Positions 1 to 13,147 of a stretch of DNA of 64,000 nt are shown here, piece after piece. The DNA is taken from contig CM049312.1 in NCBI GenBank assembly GCA_026874595.1, forward strand, positions 31,001,456-31,065,455, given 5' to 3'. Each line of letters starts with the position of its first letter. Position 1 is the stretch's first letter. Both the position numbers and the translations under genes were made by a program. Origin of the DNA: Sipunculus nudus. Its lineage: Eukaryota > Annelida > Sipuncula > Golfingiida > Sipunculidae. The notes below the pieces were generated by a model. That model ran no database searches. It was not told where the DNA came from and was given only the letters and a program-made list of their open reading frames with translations.

Positions 1-1069
1 TGAATATGACACATTAATGTAACAGAAATATTTCTGCAGGAGACAAGGGGGATTTTTGTGACAATTTTCCCTCATACTATTTCATAATTGCCGCTATTCT
101 TAATTGCTTTTCGTATTTAAGTTAACTTTTTCAGATAATGCGTGTTTATTAAATTTCTGTCCGCATGCAATCACGGTTCCTACGGGTAATTGTGGCTGAC
201 TTCTAAGTCGTGAAGGGCGCGGGAAGGATGCTTCTCACTGAATAGATTAACATTTTGATTTATATATTTACATGCCTTCTATTGATTGATTTCCTCACTC
301 ACTGTTGACACTGCTAACATCAACGGATGTTAACACTTACAGTGTCAGTGCAGTTTTTGCATGACAATTATCATCAGAATAGTCCCATTCAGCTCATTTT
401 CTAGTACATAGCTTTTTATATAAAAAATAGAAACCTAGCTCAAACTAAACAGACTAATTCGTGGAATTTATGTCCTCCGCGTCTGCCTCTTGTTGTTCCT
501 TGCTTGTCCTATCAACATGTTTTAGCTTTTATTGTCCCCTTAAGATGTCTCCACATGTCATATTGGTCGTGTTTTAGTTTTCATTGCCTCCTGCAGATGA
601 CCTCATCCGTCATATTTTCTGGTTGTTAATCAGGAATGTTTTATGTTTTTGAGCTGCAGATCATATATTTTTAGACAGACACTCCAAAACCAATCCTATC
701 CAAGGTATGCATGAGGGCAATCACTGACCTAATTTTGAAAGAAGTCGGATAATATTTAGGAAAGTTTTTGCACGGAAACAAAAACCTGACGGACGGATAG
801 ACAAGCAGCCGGACAGACAGACAAACCAAAATCATACAAAAAAGGCATTTCACTTTACATAAAGTAATGCTATTTCAAAAATTCATTAATAATAATTATT
901 CAACACCTAAGGACGGCAGTTTGAAGTAGATTATCTGACTTCTGCATTCCTGTTTTTACATGTACACGTAAGACGTGATTAACTTTGATAATCACTTGAT
1001 TTTGCTGAGTAGGTCCTGAGAGTGAAATCTATTTGGTCTGTACCCGAGTGTCCTTTGGTTAAAGGTTAG
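1..1069. other. Unannotated non-coding DNA
   Basis: AT-rich single-copy-looking sequence. I see no open frame with coding character, no RNA gene and no element boundary, apart from the short tetranucleotide-like tract at 786-828. The reading frame across that tract on the minus strand is low-complexity translation, not a gene. Confidence 0.6.
786..828. repeat. Degenerate GACR tetranucleotide tract
   Basis: The plus strand reads as loosely repeated GACG/GACA/GCCG tetramers; the complement is GTCT/GTCC. The same kind of tract sits near the 5' ends of the R1 repeats at 31.9, 58.4 and (inverted) 17.6 kb, so this may be a decayed piece of a related repeat. No other R1 landmark is present. Confidence 0.5.
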
Positions 1070-2435
1070 AAGGATTTTGATGAAATGGAAAACGGATGTC
1101 AGAAGAGAATGATTCGAATATATGTCAAGCGGAAAGAAATGGTTGCTAAGGTAACGGTTTCCAATTTAACCCATATTTTTTTGTAAAGCTCATTTGGGAG
1201 CCCCTCTTCTATACTTTTTTATCCGAGTTACGATTACCGTGGACTTGGTAAAACTGATAGAACATCCTGTATTTTATTGTATCTCACCTTATATATAATT
1301 GTGAAACCTGTTGATTATTCAAACAGGTTATATTCCATAATCCAATGCTAAGTCATCAGAGAATAAATATTTCTTGCATTCCTCGAAAACCAGTGGGTGG
1401 AAAGTAGCGCGTTATATCACCAGACAATCATTCCATTATTGCCAGGAAGACAGGAGCCGTATTTGCTACCATAATGCTTTTCGATGCCTCTGGTCTTCAT
1501 TATTTCAATATCACCAACCAGTATATCACCCGACTAGCACTGCCCACATATTAAAGACCCTTATATGCCTTGAATTGGCTAGTTCTAATCAGGTTATTGA
1601 TAAGTCCCACTTCACCCTCGATATTTCACAATCATTTCCGACAACCTGATTTCTGTATTACGAATGAAGCTATTTTAACTTACAACCTCCCAGGGAGTGA
1701 GAGCCGTCTTAACAGCTCACTCTGGCAATCAATTATAATTCCATGCTTCATCCGGCCTAAATCCCTTCGAACTATTAACGATCCTGCCGGGAAACATGGT
1801 GCTACAATGTTAAGGCTGTCGGGATGATTCTGTATATAATTTTCATTCGGCAAAAATACAGTTAATAAGAAACCATGCAGGCCAATCGGCGAACAACAGC
1901 GCATGCATGACCGCTTATGGCCAGGAAATGATTGGTTAGAAGGAGACCTCGGTAACGACCGGCCTGGCAAGTGCTAGCAGCAGACATTAGAATTAAAGTA
2001 AGATGACAGGAACTGGTTGATGGGAGTGAACTTATGTCACTCAGTGGACCCTTTGAGAGGGAGGGGTAAGAATCTGATTTAACAGAGCATTCAGTAACAC
2101 CGGTCTGTGAGACATGATTCGACAGGCTCAAGCGGTGTTGTTCGATTGTTGGATAATTCGCGGTAAATCATATGACGTTCAATTTAAGAGGATTTCACAG
2201 ACCCGTAGTACAAGGCCGACAACGCCAAATATTTAGATAACCAGTTATACAGACACTAACCTTTCCTTCTGTCTTACGTTAAAGCCATCTTTTACATAAA
2301 GATCTGGCGGAATCCATTCATTTTTTTCAGAGACAACAGCAAACTGTCCGAACAAATAAAAAAGTCCGGTCATTGTTTGCAGGTTATAGATGATTTACTT
2401 ATAAATCGTTTAAATAATTACTTTTGGTAAAATCC
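1070..2435 (+). repeat. Diverged dispersed block, copy A (partner at 61.1-62.8 kb)
   Basis: A roughly 1.4 kb block that aligns collinearly, in the same orientation, with 61090-62775. The best stretch is 1679-1768 against 62031-62118, with about 12 differences by eye, including a shared AATCAATTATAATTCCATG. Other anchors are AATGATTGGTTAGAA near 1927, ACGACCGGCCTG near 1957 and TTATGTCACTCAGT near 2033. Weaker anchors at 1130-1215 and 2370-2430 set the outer limits. No terminal repeats or target-site duplication were seen. Short open frames occur in A on both strands but are not preserved in B, so coding is unlikely. It may be an old repeat family or an old segmental duplication. Confidence 0.7.
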
Positions 2436-2677
2436 CAATATATTAGGAACGTCATGTGTCCTTGATCCTTTCAAATATAAATAAAACCGATATTACTTAA
2501 ACTATAAATGTGATGTAATGTATTCATAAATATATAATCTCTTCAAAGCACACATGAAATGATAAATAAACCTTTGGAAGCAATATGAATCCTTTATCAA
2601 TTTAGTGCCAACATGCATGTGTTATTATTAAGAAGCTATTTTTCAAATTAGGAACACCCGGTTGTGTTAGAACAAGG

Positions 2678-2680
<3 letters not shown>

Positions 2681-2753
<73 letters not shown>
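2681..2753. repeat. (TA)n microsatellite
   Basis: About 36 uninterrupted TA units. It lies about 250 bp downstream of block A; block B also has a long (TA)n tract downstream, at 62.93 kb. Confidence 0.98.
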
Positions 2754-2755
<2 letters not shown>

Positions 2756-2841
2756 TTACTTAACAACAGAGGGATACTTAAGTTACATTTGCACCTTTGT
2801 GCTGCCTTCCCTCACGCCTCTTGTAGCTCTTCTACACTAAA

Positions 2842-2960
2842 GGAGCCTCGTGGCTAAGGGAATAGACAAAGGTGAACACGGTACATGGCTCGAACCCCTC
2901 AAGTTTCTCCAAAGAAATTATGTAAAATTTCGATGGAAAATGAGAGATTCGCTACAATGT
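2842..2960 (+). mobile_element. tRNA-derived SINE-like head
   Basis: GAGCCTCGTGGCTAAGGG gives a good RNA polymerase III A box (TGGCTAAGGG at 2851-2860). GGCTCGAACCC at 2887-2897 is a one-step variant of the B box GGTTCGAANCC. A-to-B spacing (about 36 bp) is short for an intact tRNA, and I cannot fold a full cloverleaf, so a decayed tRNA-derived SINE is more likely than a tRNA gene. The 3' limit is uncertain; a longer open frame over this region is incidental. Confidence 0.45.
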
Positions 2961-3209
2961 ATTACCGACTTCCTGATTATTCCAAGGACCTTGAACATAA
3001 AACCAGTAGTTCACAAGGCTTATTATTATCAACAAGTCATACTAATCGTTTGTTATTCTTCACAATACCGTCAGATTAGAAATAGACCTAATCCTTTAAA
3101 ATTAAAAAAAAACTGTTTACAATGCATATTGTCTATACTTAATTGGTTATTATCCTTTATTAATCCAAAAGACATAAATACTGGCAGAGTAGTCAGTATA
3201 TCAATGTAA

Positions 3210-6200
3210 ACCCAGAGGATTGTGGTTAGCCCTGTTAGCCAGAATTTACCGAAGTCTCATCTGCCGTTGACCGGAATACACGTGTTTCTTTGCCTCCCTC
3301 CAATAAATAATCAAAATCCGTTCATAATGATTTAGTACAATTGCCCATAGATATACAAACGAACCAAATAGGTAACAAACCAACCCACGACGAGGAAAAC
3401 AAAACCTTCCACCTTACAGAGGTATAATGGCCGTAGGTATAATAGCCGTGAGTTATATCACAGGAACAATTTCTATCAACTTAATTCCAATTAATTTGTT
3501 AAATAATGAGAGATATTTCCTCTATAAAAAAAGGCCATAAGTATATTCCGATTACTGCAATCATAAACGATTGCAAGTGTTAAAAAAACTAAAAACAACT
3601 TATCCGAACGTTCCGAGTAAACAAAAATTAAAATTTCAGCAACAGTCGTAGGCGCCCGACTTGTTATGTTTTATCTCAGACTAGATAAAAAAAAGTAAAC
3701 GGATAGCTGTTTCCTAACCCAGTCCCAATTTTTCAAATTGACACACTGTGCCCATAGGGAAAATGTTGAAAATCTGTTATGGCTTTTATTCAGCTCTTTT
3801 TTCTTGAACCCGTAGACCTGGCCTAAGGTATTCTTCATTGGTGTAAATTATACCCTTCTCAGCAACCTTGATCGACCACTGTGGGAGGAATGTTGAAGAA
3901 GATGAATCAAGGTGTATTCCTGCAACAATTGATTCTTGTCGATTCGTCTTAATTTAAAAAAAAATCACAACATGGATCAGTGTCGGCAGAAATAAAGAGC
4001 CCTGTCGTTCGCTTTAACAATTTCTCAGGCGTCATGCAGACCGTAATACTTGACGATGTCTGCTTCTTGCCTGAGATGAATGTTAATTGGAAACCCCGAC
4101 ATGTCCGGCAGCATGAAGCATTAATATCTTTCTAGATGATATCTGATTATTGCGGTTGGATTATCATAATGCTGACAGTTATATTATTCTAAGTATTTAT
4201 TAAGCTTGCCGATTACATTTAGATTCTCTGCTCATGAAAAGAAATACATTCCTAACCGATAAATATTATAGACTTTGCTTTATTTTACTACACACACACA
4301 CATATATACTAATATAACATATTGTATCATTTTATTTTATGTATCAGGTTTTTTCATGTTTAAGTTATATCGAATAAAATCAACATGAAAAATTATTATA
4401 TTTTGTAAATAATAAAAGCATATTTCAAAATATTTGGCTATTTAAACGTAGCGTTTTTTTTAAATATAGAAACAAAACTTACCATCTTCTAATAAAGCCG
4501 GTAACTAAAACGACGAGAGTGATACAGCAGAATTAGTGTTCTATTTATGCTGAATGATTGATAAGAGATCGTCAATGTACTGATTGTTCCCGTTCTTACA
4601 GTGTAATCGCACAGGTATGCGGAGAAAGAAGCGCCATCGAAGGCCAATTAGCATAAAAAATTTATAAAACGCAGCCATATTTAAGCTTTCACGTTAATGT
4701 AGAGATTGCTTCGTTGCCAGCTGACAATATTGTGGTCATATTGACGTTTAGAGAATGCCGCCAAATTCACGCAATGTCTCTCGAGGAGTACCTACGTGCA
4801 CTGCGGCAATAGATAGCATCTTATAGTTGAGAGTGTAAAACATCAGATTTTACATATATAACAGTGCCCTTTTATGTTATTAGGAATTCCAGTATAGCAA
4901 CTTTGGACACGTGGTAAAAGGAAGCTCGTGTCACTTAAGGTGAGCTTATCAATTATTCAATCTTAGATTTATTTTACATATTTGTCAATGATATAACGGC
5001 GTTATGTCATTTTCTGTTTCAGTGGGGTGAACTAATAGGTTTCTTATGGGGTTTAGTCGAAGGCACCTAGTTTAGTACAATGTTCTAAGTACGCTCTATA
5101 CCTGGGTAAATGTCAGTTCTGTTAAATGTTCAGCCTATGTTAATAAATTGGGTACATGCGATGTAAAAAACCTTTATTTACCTCTTGAAAAAGCAATCAT
5201 ATTTAGATTAAATTTATGGTTTTTGATGATCTGTGAAATGAGAATAACATGATTGGCTCTCCTTTGAATTGTATTTTTGGAATACTACTTTATGTACAGT
5301 AGGAAACACAACTGATACTGCTTCTCCAACGTAGCAAGCTTCACGTACTGCCGAAATGCATTTTGTGCACCTTTACACGAACCCGTACTTTGGAATGTTT
5401 ACCCTTCCGGGGCCGTTTTCACTCTCTCATTAAGGGATTTTGGGACGACCAGAAATATCTGGCTCATTTGTCAAACTCAAAGAGCACAATTTGTGATAAT
5501 CAAAAAAAAAAATTTTGTTTATTATGAAAATGCGCCCGCAAATTTTCAAATAATTCACAAAAACCACGTGCTTATAATTTGCCACAAAACAAATCTGACC
5601 TGCGGTTTTTACCTTTTCTCCAGGTCATTTAACATACTACATTGGTCTGTTTAGAAAACTCAGTCAACATCAGTTTAAAATGATTTCCTCAATCATAATC
5701 CCTATATAGCAAAGTTTAACTCTAGGTATAGTACGGGAAAAGGGAAGGTTCTGCTCCTAGACCGTTGAGAAATATTACCATTCCTTCCATCATAAAACAC
5801 ACTTAACCGATCGACGTGTTGGATCAGCTTGAGTTACGAAATCATGTTGGGTCATGTGGGAACGTTTACATAAATATATTGACTTATTCCGTCGTATACT
5901 CATAGTTCGCTTGTTCCCTTAGGTTTCCTTGGCAAATATGTGGTAAATAGGTTAGAGATGCTTACAGAGTCAATGGTCAGAACCATCTTTCTGGGTTTTA
6001 AGAACAGTAAACTTTCAAAGGTTATCTTATATGTCATATTGTGCTTCGATTCTTGTAAGTTGGGATGTGGGATTTACTGATCACAATGAAAGAGTCGGTC
6101 AAATTGATTAATAGGGGGAACTATTGAATTTTCAACAAAGATGTCCCAATCCCTCATGCAAAATTATGGGCCACTGAGTATGTATGAATCTATCAGCAAC

Positions 6201-6935
6201 TGGAGTCCGAGGCGTTACTATAAGAATGATTTGAACCCTTCTCCTGCAACCAACATTCCTATAAATCGAAGATTCCCTTGCTTTCACAGCTTATTCACCT
6301 AAATTATGCTAAATTCAGCTCGGGATATATGACCTATTAATAAATATTTATTTAAATACACTTTTATATAATATAACTTAATATTCATATTATTATACCC
6401 TGTTCACTCATGCTTTCATTTGGAGTTAATCTCCCAATTCAGTTTTGCCAGCCCTGGTGTGCCACTGGTATTTCAAAAATCCAAATACAGATATAGGATT
6501 GTCATATTGTGCAGCGGTTCTTATGACTGATAAACTGCATGAAAACGAAAACCAATGATCTGGTTACCTTAAATCACATGTCTTAAGGTTGATGTGACCT
6601 TGTGCAAATTAGCATTTGGCCTAAATTCGCAACTAATTCCATGTATTGGAATCAGTCCTCGATCCAAACAACAATTTAATTTAACTCCATTTTTGCTTTC
6701 CTTGTCTCTAAAGTCTGTTCAGTTCTTTTAGGTTTTTTGCCTCAGGTGTTAGTTAAACATGATAAGCACTGTAGGGGCATTCGTTCTACATTTGCCTTGC
6801 GACCATAGCCAGTATCCAAAGCATCCCTAGATAGAGATCGAGAGCGCACCCTTGTGGTTAGGTGTGTCTCCAGATTTGATCTCTGGCCCCATATTCATCT
6901 GTATGGTCGCGCCATATTATTGATTAATGTTTAAG
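3210..6935. other. Unannotated non-coding DNA
   Basis: AT-rich, with dense stops in all frames. A short CA/TA run lies near 4291-4309. A weak SINE-like patch lies near 6845-6890 (a GTGGTTAGG-type A box and a GATTTGATCTC B-like box, spaced too closely to trust). Nothing else could be supported. Confidence 0.55.
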
Positions 6936-6940
6936 CGTGT

Positions 6941-7621
6941 GTGATAGTATCGATATATTGCGATAAAACAATTTATATGCGTATTACGATTTTTCAAAAT
7001 CGATTTTCTTATATTTTTTACATGACAAACAAATTAACAGTAGCGAAAGTAAGATTTTTTACACATCTATACCTTGAAATGAGTTAGTGAAACTGCAAGA
7101 CGCTGCTTTTTGTATAGACACGCCAATGGCGTCTGGTAGGTAATATGCAAGTGAACCAAAGAAGTAATTGGGGTACCAAAAGAAATCCATGCAGAGAGAA
7201 AAGAAGTTACGTAAACGATCCTTTAAATATTAATTATTTATTATTATACACTCCTTATAAATTTTGTCACATCTGCAGGAGGATCAATTTAACGTCCGTG
7301 TGAGTTTACATACCCTGTATATTCCTTCTATGAATGAAACCACTGTTCAGAATTATTTTATTGCAAATATAATTGCATATGTAAGGGCTACAGAAAACTT
7401 TGAGTACTATCAACATTAAGTAAGGACTTAGTAATTTTTCCATATTACCAGTATTAAATAAACTTACCTGCATAAAATGTTCTGGTGACGTTATTGTAAA
7501 ATCAAGATACTATAAGTTATATATACAATCTTAAAAGCTATTTTCCTGTAAATTGATACAATAAATTATCGCAATACGTATCGTTATACGCTACCACATA
7601 TCGCAATGTACTGCTATACAA
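6941..7621. mobile_element. Non-autonomous TIR element, hAT-like termini
   Basis: The left end (6941-6990) reads GATAGTATCGATATATTGCG, then GATA, then a spacer ending in CGTATTACGAT. The complement of 7581-7621 reads TATAGCAGTACATTGCGATA followed by CGTATAACGAT. These align as imperfect inverted termini of about 45 bp. A second ATTGCGATAA-type unit sits just inside the right end (complement of 7551-7580). Repeated CGATA/TTGCGATA ends are familiar from several hAT-type non-autonomous elements, but that family assignment is inference. The interior of about 590 bp has no open frame. I could not find a convincing 8-bp target-site duplication, so exact ends are approximate. Confidence 0.5.
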
Positions 7622-7639
7622 GTATTCTAGGCGTTATGA

Positions 7640-10600
7640 AAACCTTTCATTGCGGAGTCATATTATACGTGCTATATCAATAAAAAAATATTTATTTATG
7701 AAAACTTGCATAAACATAATGGGGTTTAATATTTTTAAAGAAAAAAAACACGCTCTCCTGATAATTCAATAGCTATCGGCTTTATTTTTTTAACACAGTA
7801 AACGAGCCATTTTCTGGTATTAAGAAACATTATGTTTATTCACATGCCATATAATATTATATATATCGCGCACTTCATTTCAGGAAAATTATTTAAAAAC
7901 TGTGCATTTTATTAAACAAACTGATCATGATTCTTGAATATCTAACGAGAATGATGCATGAGACGGCTAGCATTACAAGGGCGCATTTTAATTTTCCCAT
8001 TTTAGTAGAGATTGCGACAAAGTTCAGCTCTACTTACAACGAAATCTTAGGGACACTCTCTTGGTCTCTAGGTAACCAACTCTGTATTCAGGACCAGACG
8101 CTACGTTCTAACGGCCAAAAATTTGACAACATGTTAATTAAGCAGTCAGCTTATGGCTGTCATAGAGTAGACTTCCTGTAAAATTGGATATAACGCCACA
8201 GAACTGTGGGTGGCAGCTATTGCTAATACTCAAACTCGGTAAGTCAAGCAACATGCAAATTGACCCCACTGCGTTCAGGTATCAGATTTTCAAACCGGAG
8301 ACTCGGTTCCCTCTGCCTATTTGCTACATCTCACTTGTAAAAGATAAAATATTTACAAACTTAGAAATGGCCCGCGAAAATTTACAGATGCTCCTCACTT
8401 TATCTTGCTTGAATATTATAGATTTTATTTCGGGCTAAGGTAGTTTGAATCAAGATTCTAGAGCAATTCATAAGACATAAATAACGGGAGCGGCATGGAT
8501 CACGAGGAAATTTAGTCCTAAATATCTAGGATATTACGAGATAGAAGAAGCATATGGTTAATGCATGTTAATAAAATAAACAAAGGGTAATGGCTTGAGA
8601 GTGCGAGAAACAGACTAATAGGGATATAAGAAATTTTGAATTACAAAGATTTGGGTATATGACAACGGGGCATGAGTCGTAATCGAATTATATGAGCCAG
8701 CTCCCAGGCAAGTTCTGATCATAAGAAAGTTTTTTTTTTAAGATTCCTTACCTGAAGTGAAACATTGCGTTATCTATATACATATCTGATTTGGAAGTAG
8801 AATCTCAAATCAGGTTATATTCACATCGAACGTACCTTTTTAGTCGGGGACAAAGACGTTTCGAACACAAAACAGTTAGACATGTTGAATGGGCACGCTG
8901 TCACAATAAATGTAATACACTTTGAAGTAGTATATACCAACCTTAATATGTTATAATTATCTTCTTTTATTTTAGTCGTTCTTTATTAATATATAACAGG
9001 TTAATATAATAGGTATATTATAATAAAATATTATTATATAATAGACATGAGAGTTTCTGCATGGATTGGATTACTTAAAAGACTGCTCTTGCCCTTAAAG
9101 AGAATATGGGGTTCCGTGAAGGCTAATAACAATCTACCTCTTTTATTCATGGAGCTCCTCTAATAAAGATCCTCTCGCAGCAGCTTTTCTACCGATATTT
9201 AATGTCATATATATTTTTTTAAATAATGTCTTATGCGATTTTCAATCTAATATTTCCCTGTCTGTACTTTACGACCGATTGGTTATTTTTATTAAAAAGT
9301 GATCATATATCCTAGGCAGAACTTTTGTCTGTCAAAACATATTTTTTTTCATCTTCGGAGAAGCTTAAATTATTCCATGAATCAGCACAGGTTACCAGTA
9401 TTTCTTTTTATTTTTTTTATACTTTTTCATTCTCCTCTGTCCCTAACAGGGCATACCCTGGGCAACGTTTAAATGTTAAAAATGGCCCTCTGTCTTTCCT
9501 GATGGATGGCGGAATGACAATTGGCAAGTCATTATATGCATCTTTCTTTCTGCATTAAATGCCACATCTATACTGCAGTTGAGAACCTTATATGTCCCTG
9601 GTGATGTTTTATTTTTCTGGAGTGCTGGACAGGCCCACACTTGTCCTCGACATATCCACGTGTGACATCAAAGTAACATCGGAAACTATATCGGCAGTGG
9701 TCGTTAATCCAAGAAAATGGGATGGAGTGGAGTGGTAGGAAAAATGGGGGATGGGGGGAGGGGGGTCACCAGGATATGAGACCGAATCGACGAAGCATTT
9801 TTAATTAAAAAAATATTTTCCATTGTTTAGGTTTAGAGAAGGATAAGAGAAAGATCAGAATCATATAGGGATACATCAGTAGACATCAGTTGACATCAGA
9901 ACATACCAGTTTTTTTCCGGACGATCTCTATAAATTTTGCGCAAAGTTCGGCTGATGTCTCACATTATACATATTTTTGGATGTTTCCCTATTGATCCCG
10001 ATGTTTCTCGGATGACATCGATGCCTCTCCCATTTCGGAACGATTGCGTTATATCAAATAACATAGGCGGGTAACCGTTCACAATTCACGCCAAAGGGAA
10101 ATATATGTCTTTAAACAAAAATCCGTTGTGTTTTGATAATCGTCCAATATTTGTAATAAATGATGCAGCAGATACACAGTATCCTTGTTTTCAAATATAT
10201 AGGGAATTAACAAAGGTATAATAAAGATTGGAGTTATGTCGACGTCTTTCATAGCGGTGTCTGGTTAAAAATGAAAACAAGACAGACGAGACATACCAAC
10301 TCTTATAGTTAGAATAAACTAAATGCGTATCGTTTATACTTGTTCTATCAAGTTTTATTGTGAAACCATGAGTAACGTATTTGAATGTGAATACATGAAA
10401 ATGAAACTTTAGCAACTCGACAAGACAGACAAACAGATGATACAATTCGAATCTCTCAGGTGGAAAAACTATCAAAATAATTCGTGGCTCTAAGCATACT
10501 ATCCCTAAACGAGCGTGTTTCTCCTGACTGAATTTAATTAGCAATTAGAATTGCTTAAATGCACAAATTTAAAGTGGGTCAAATTAATCCTGCAGCTAAT

Positions 10601-12930
10601 TAGTGGAGGTACCAGCTGAGAAGGAATTTTAATCAGGAAAACGTCCAATTTCTTATCATTTTTCTGGGAAACGAATTTTTTTATGAGTCACAGTAGTGTT
10701 AATTCAGCAACAAAGTATTTAAGTTATTCTTAGATCAACATATATGAAATGGATCAATAAAAAGGATTGGGTATGAAAACCCTATTTTCCAAAATGGTCA
10801 ACGGTCTGAGTAGATCAAACTATATCGTTTCTATGGCCCATTGAATGTAAATTGTCTCTGACACAGATACGCGGCTCGGTGGACCCAGACGTCTGACGGC
10901 CCCAGACTCTCTTGACAATAAACGTAATACACAAAGCTCAAGTTGTCAACCTCTAGGGTGTAACAGTTTCGCAGCACTGATAAAGTGCCTAGACAGCCCC
11001 TATAACAGGCCGTCATATCACTTGACTGAGGTCGTAAAGAGCGGCGGTTTCACTGGGTAAACCTATACTCATTAAATAATAGGTCACATTTTGCTCTCGC
11101 TGCGTTCTCGCTATATTTCTTTATCATGCACTGTTCAAATTATCACTTGCTGATTTAAATTAATGATAAATTGATGCAATTTTAATGTGTGATATACAGT
11201 TCAAGGGCTGAAATTAAAAAAAAAATGAAGCTGTCAAAAAATGATAATTTTGCTTAATATTGACAAATACAACTGTCCAAAGCACATGACACACTAAACG
11301 CTAACATACGATACACACATAACAAAACAATTCAGCACGAAACTAGAGCAATTCTAAACAAAGGTGTAATTGTGTCTATCCGGAAAAGAAGGTTTTAGAG
11401 TGGGATGTTGCGGCTCCAGCACTGGTGGGAATTGATTTACCGTATAACCCCCTTTCATTCTTATGCAAAAAATTGTCATTTATTGAACATATTTTTTTTA
11501 TGCGAGAGCCCTTTTATATCGCAGAAACAAAATGCCCGCTGCTGTTCTTTGCAGTTGCTTATAGTGATACAAATAGTAGACAGTTCCTCCGGTACAGTTT
11601 TGTACCATCCATACAAACGGTCCATATTTCATGTAATAACTCTTAACCAGCAACTTTGGTGTTTTTTAAATCAAGCCTCGTAAGACGCAATAACTGCATA
11701 ATGGTTCAAAATCACTGAAAGACTACTCAGGAGTTCTTAGATATTCTCATATGAAGAGCTTTAACCGGGGATATTATAGAACCAGAACTAATTATATGGA
11801 GGGGAGGAAGAAGGCATTGCCAGGTGTCGAACGGCTCGTTGAATTTACACATAATTACATGATTTTAGGAGTCACTCATGTAACCGATAAACTACGTAAA
11901 AATTTTGCTCCATGTTCTGTCATTTATTAAATTTTAGTAGGAATGTTCCAGCAATAGTTTCAAGGAAAATCAGTTATGTAAAGTTAGTTATCATACTACC
12001 AATAACACACTGCGCATATTACAATGCTCTGTAGGGTGGCATCAAGGTAACCAGTAATGAACTGCTGAAAAGAAACTAATTGAACAGCGTCAGGATGGAC
12101 TGAATGCGTCTGAAATGAGGTGTTGACAGCATCGCCAAAATAAAGACGTTTCTGATCTATAGCGTCACCATCTGTTTTCCCTTTTTTATTTCAAGTGAGA
12201 CAGGTGTATTGTATACATCTCCGATTAGAAATTCAAGTAATCCGCGTAGTACCTTGTAGAATATAGGTCACCATAACCTAATTAAAGGTTTCCATGACTT
12301 CCCTGGATAATAGGTTAGACATACGATTTGTGCCCATCTAGCACAGGGTGCTCAAAATAATGTTTTTGGCCGGTAGTTATGCAGTTAGAAATGCCTATGT
12401 CTAACGCTTGAGGTTTTTGCCTTGCATTGACCTAATTTCAGGTGCCCAGGAGATTTAAATGAACCCCCTTGGATGGTCAATTTGAAGTTTACTAAGTGAT
12501 AGATAATCCAAGTGTCATTAGCAGATATCGCATTATCCTGGCTCACAGAACATTCCTTACCATGTCCCTTTCTAAGGAAAAGCTACATGTTTAGACAAGT
12601 GCACTCAAAAGGATCGCCGAGGCCTTTATTGGCCGAGGACCCGTTTCGGTCAGTTGAGCCTGAAGAATCCTTCCATTCAGCAAGCCGGTCTGTCAAACTG
12701 CCAAGGGCCCATATAATGCACAATTTGTGATGAGAAGTGAAAAGTAGTTACATAATGAATCGTACATTACCTCCGTACCAATGAATAAAGTAATTTTATT
12801 TAACCTGCTTTAATTCAGTCATGCCTATCAGCCTCCGCAATAAGTTCAATTCATTTTACTTCACATCAGGACAGGTTGAAAATATCCAGATATTAATGTT
12901 TGTGTGATTAAACACACGGCTAAATGTGTA
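7640..12930. other. Unannotated non-coding DNA
   Basis: No coding exon, RNA gene or element boundary could be supported. Two adjacent 84-codon open frames at 7927-8438 have no recognisable motif. There is a G-rich tract at 9744-9766 and a patch at about 9880-9960 with repeated GACATCAG and one inverted CTGATGTC. Confidence 0.5.
9744..9766 (+). other. G-rich tract, possible G-quadruplex
   Basis: Three G runs of 5-6 residues separated by 1-2 bases (TGGGGGATGGGGGGAGGGG), enough for four G3 tracts. It lies in a purine-rich stretch and no promoter is evident nearby. Confidence 0.6.
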
Positions 12931-12933
12931 ATT

Positions 12934-13147
12934 CTTAAGTATAATGTACGGCTAGTATTGTATTCATTCTTAAAAAAAATTGTTTTAATGACAACAGACC
13001 ATATTGTTTAATTTCTTTTACTTGTCCATACAAATAAAATCTTAAGTATAATATACGGCTAGTATTGTATTAATTCTTTAAAAAAATATGTTTAATGACA
13101 ACAGACCATATTGTTTAATTTCTTTTACTTGTCCATACAAATAAAAT
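12934..13147 (+). repeat. 107-bp tandem duplication, two copies
   Basis: Unit 1 is 12934-13040 and unit 2 is 13041-13147. Both start CTTAAGTATAAT and end CCATACAAATAAAAT, and they abut exactly. They differ at only a few positions by eye (for example GTACGG/ATACGG and small changes in the A/T run), so this is a recent local duplication. No coding content. Confidence 0.95.

Noticed and set aside
1374-2131. Overlapping open frames on both strands within block A
   Set aside because: None survives in the homologous block B and the translations show no motif; they are chance frames in a repeat.
6845-6895. tRNA-like words (GTGGTTAGG and GATTTGATCTCTGG)
   Set aside because: The A and B boxes are too close together and no arm pairs; at most a heavily decayed SINE.
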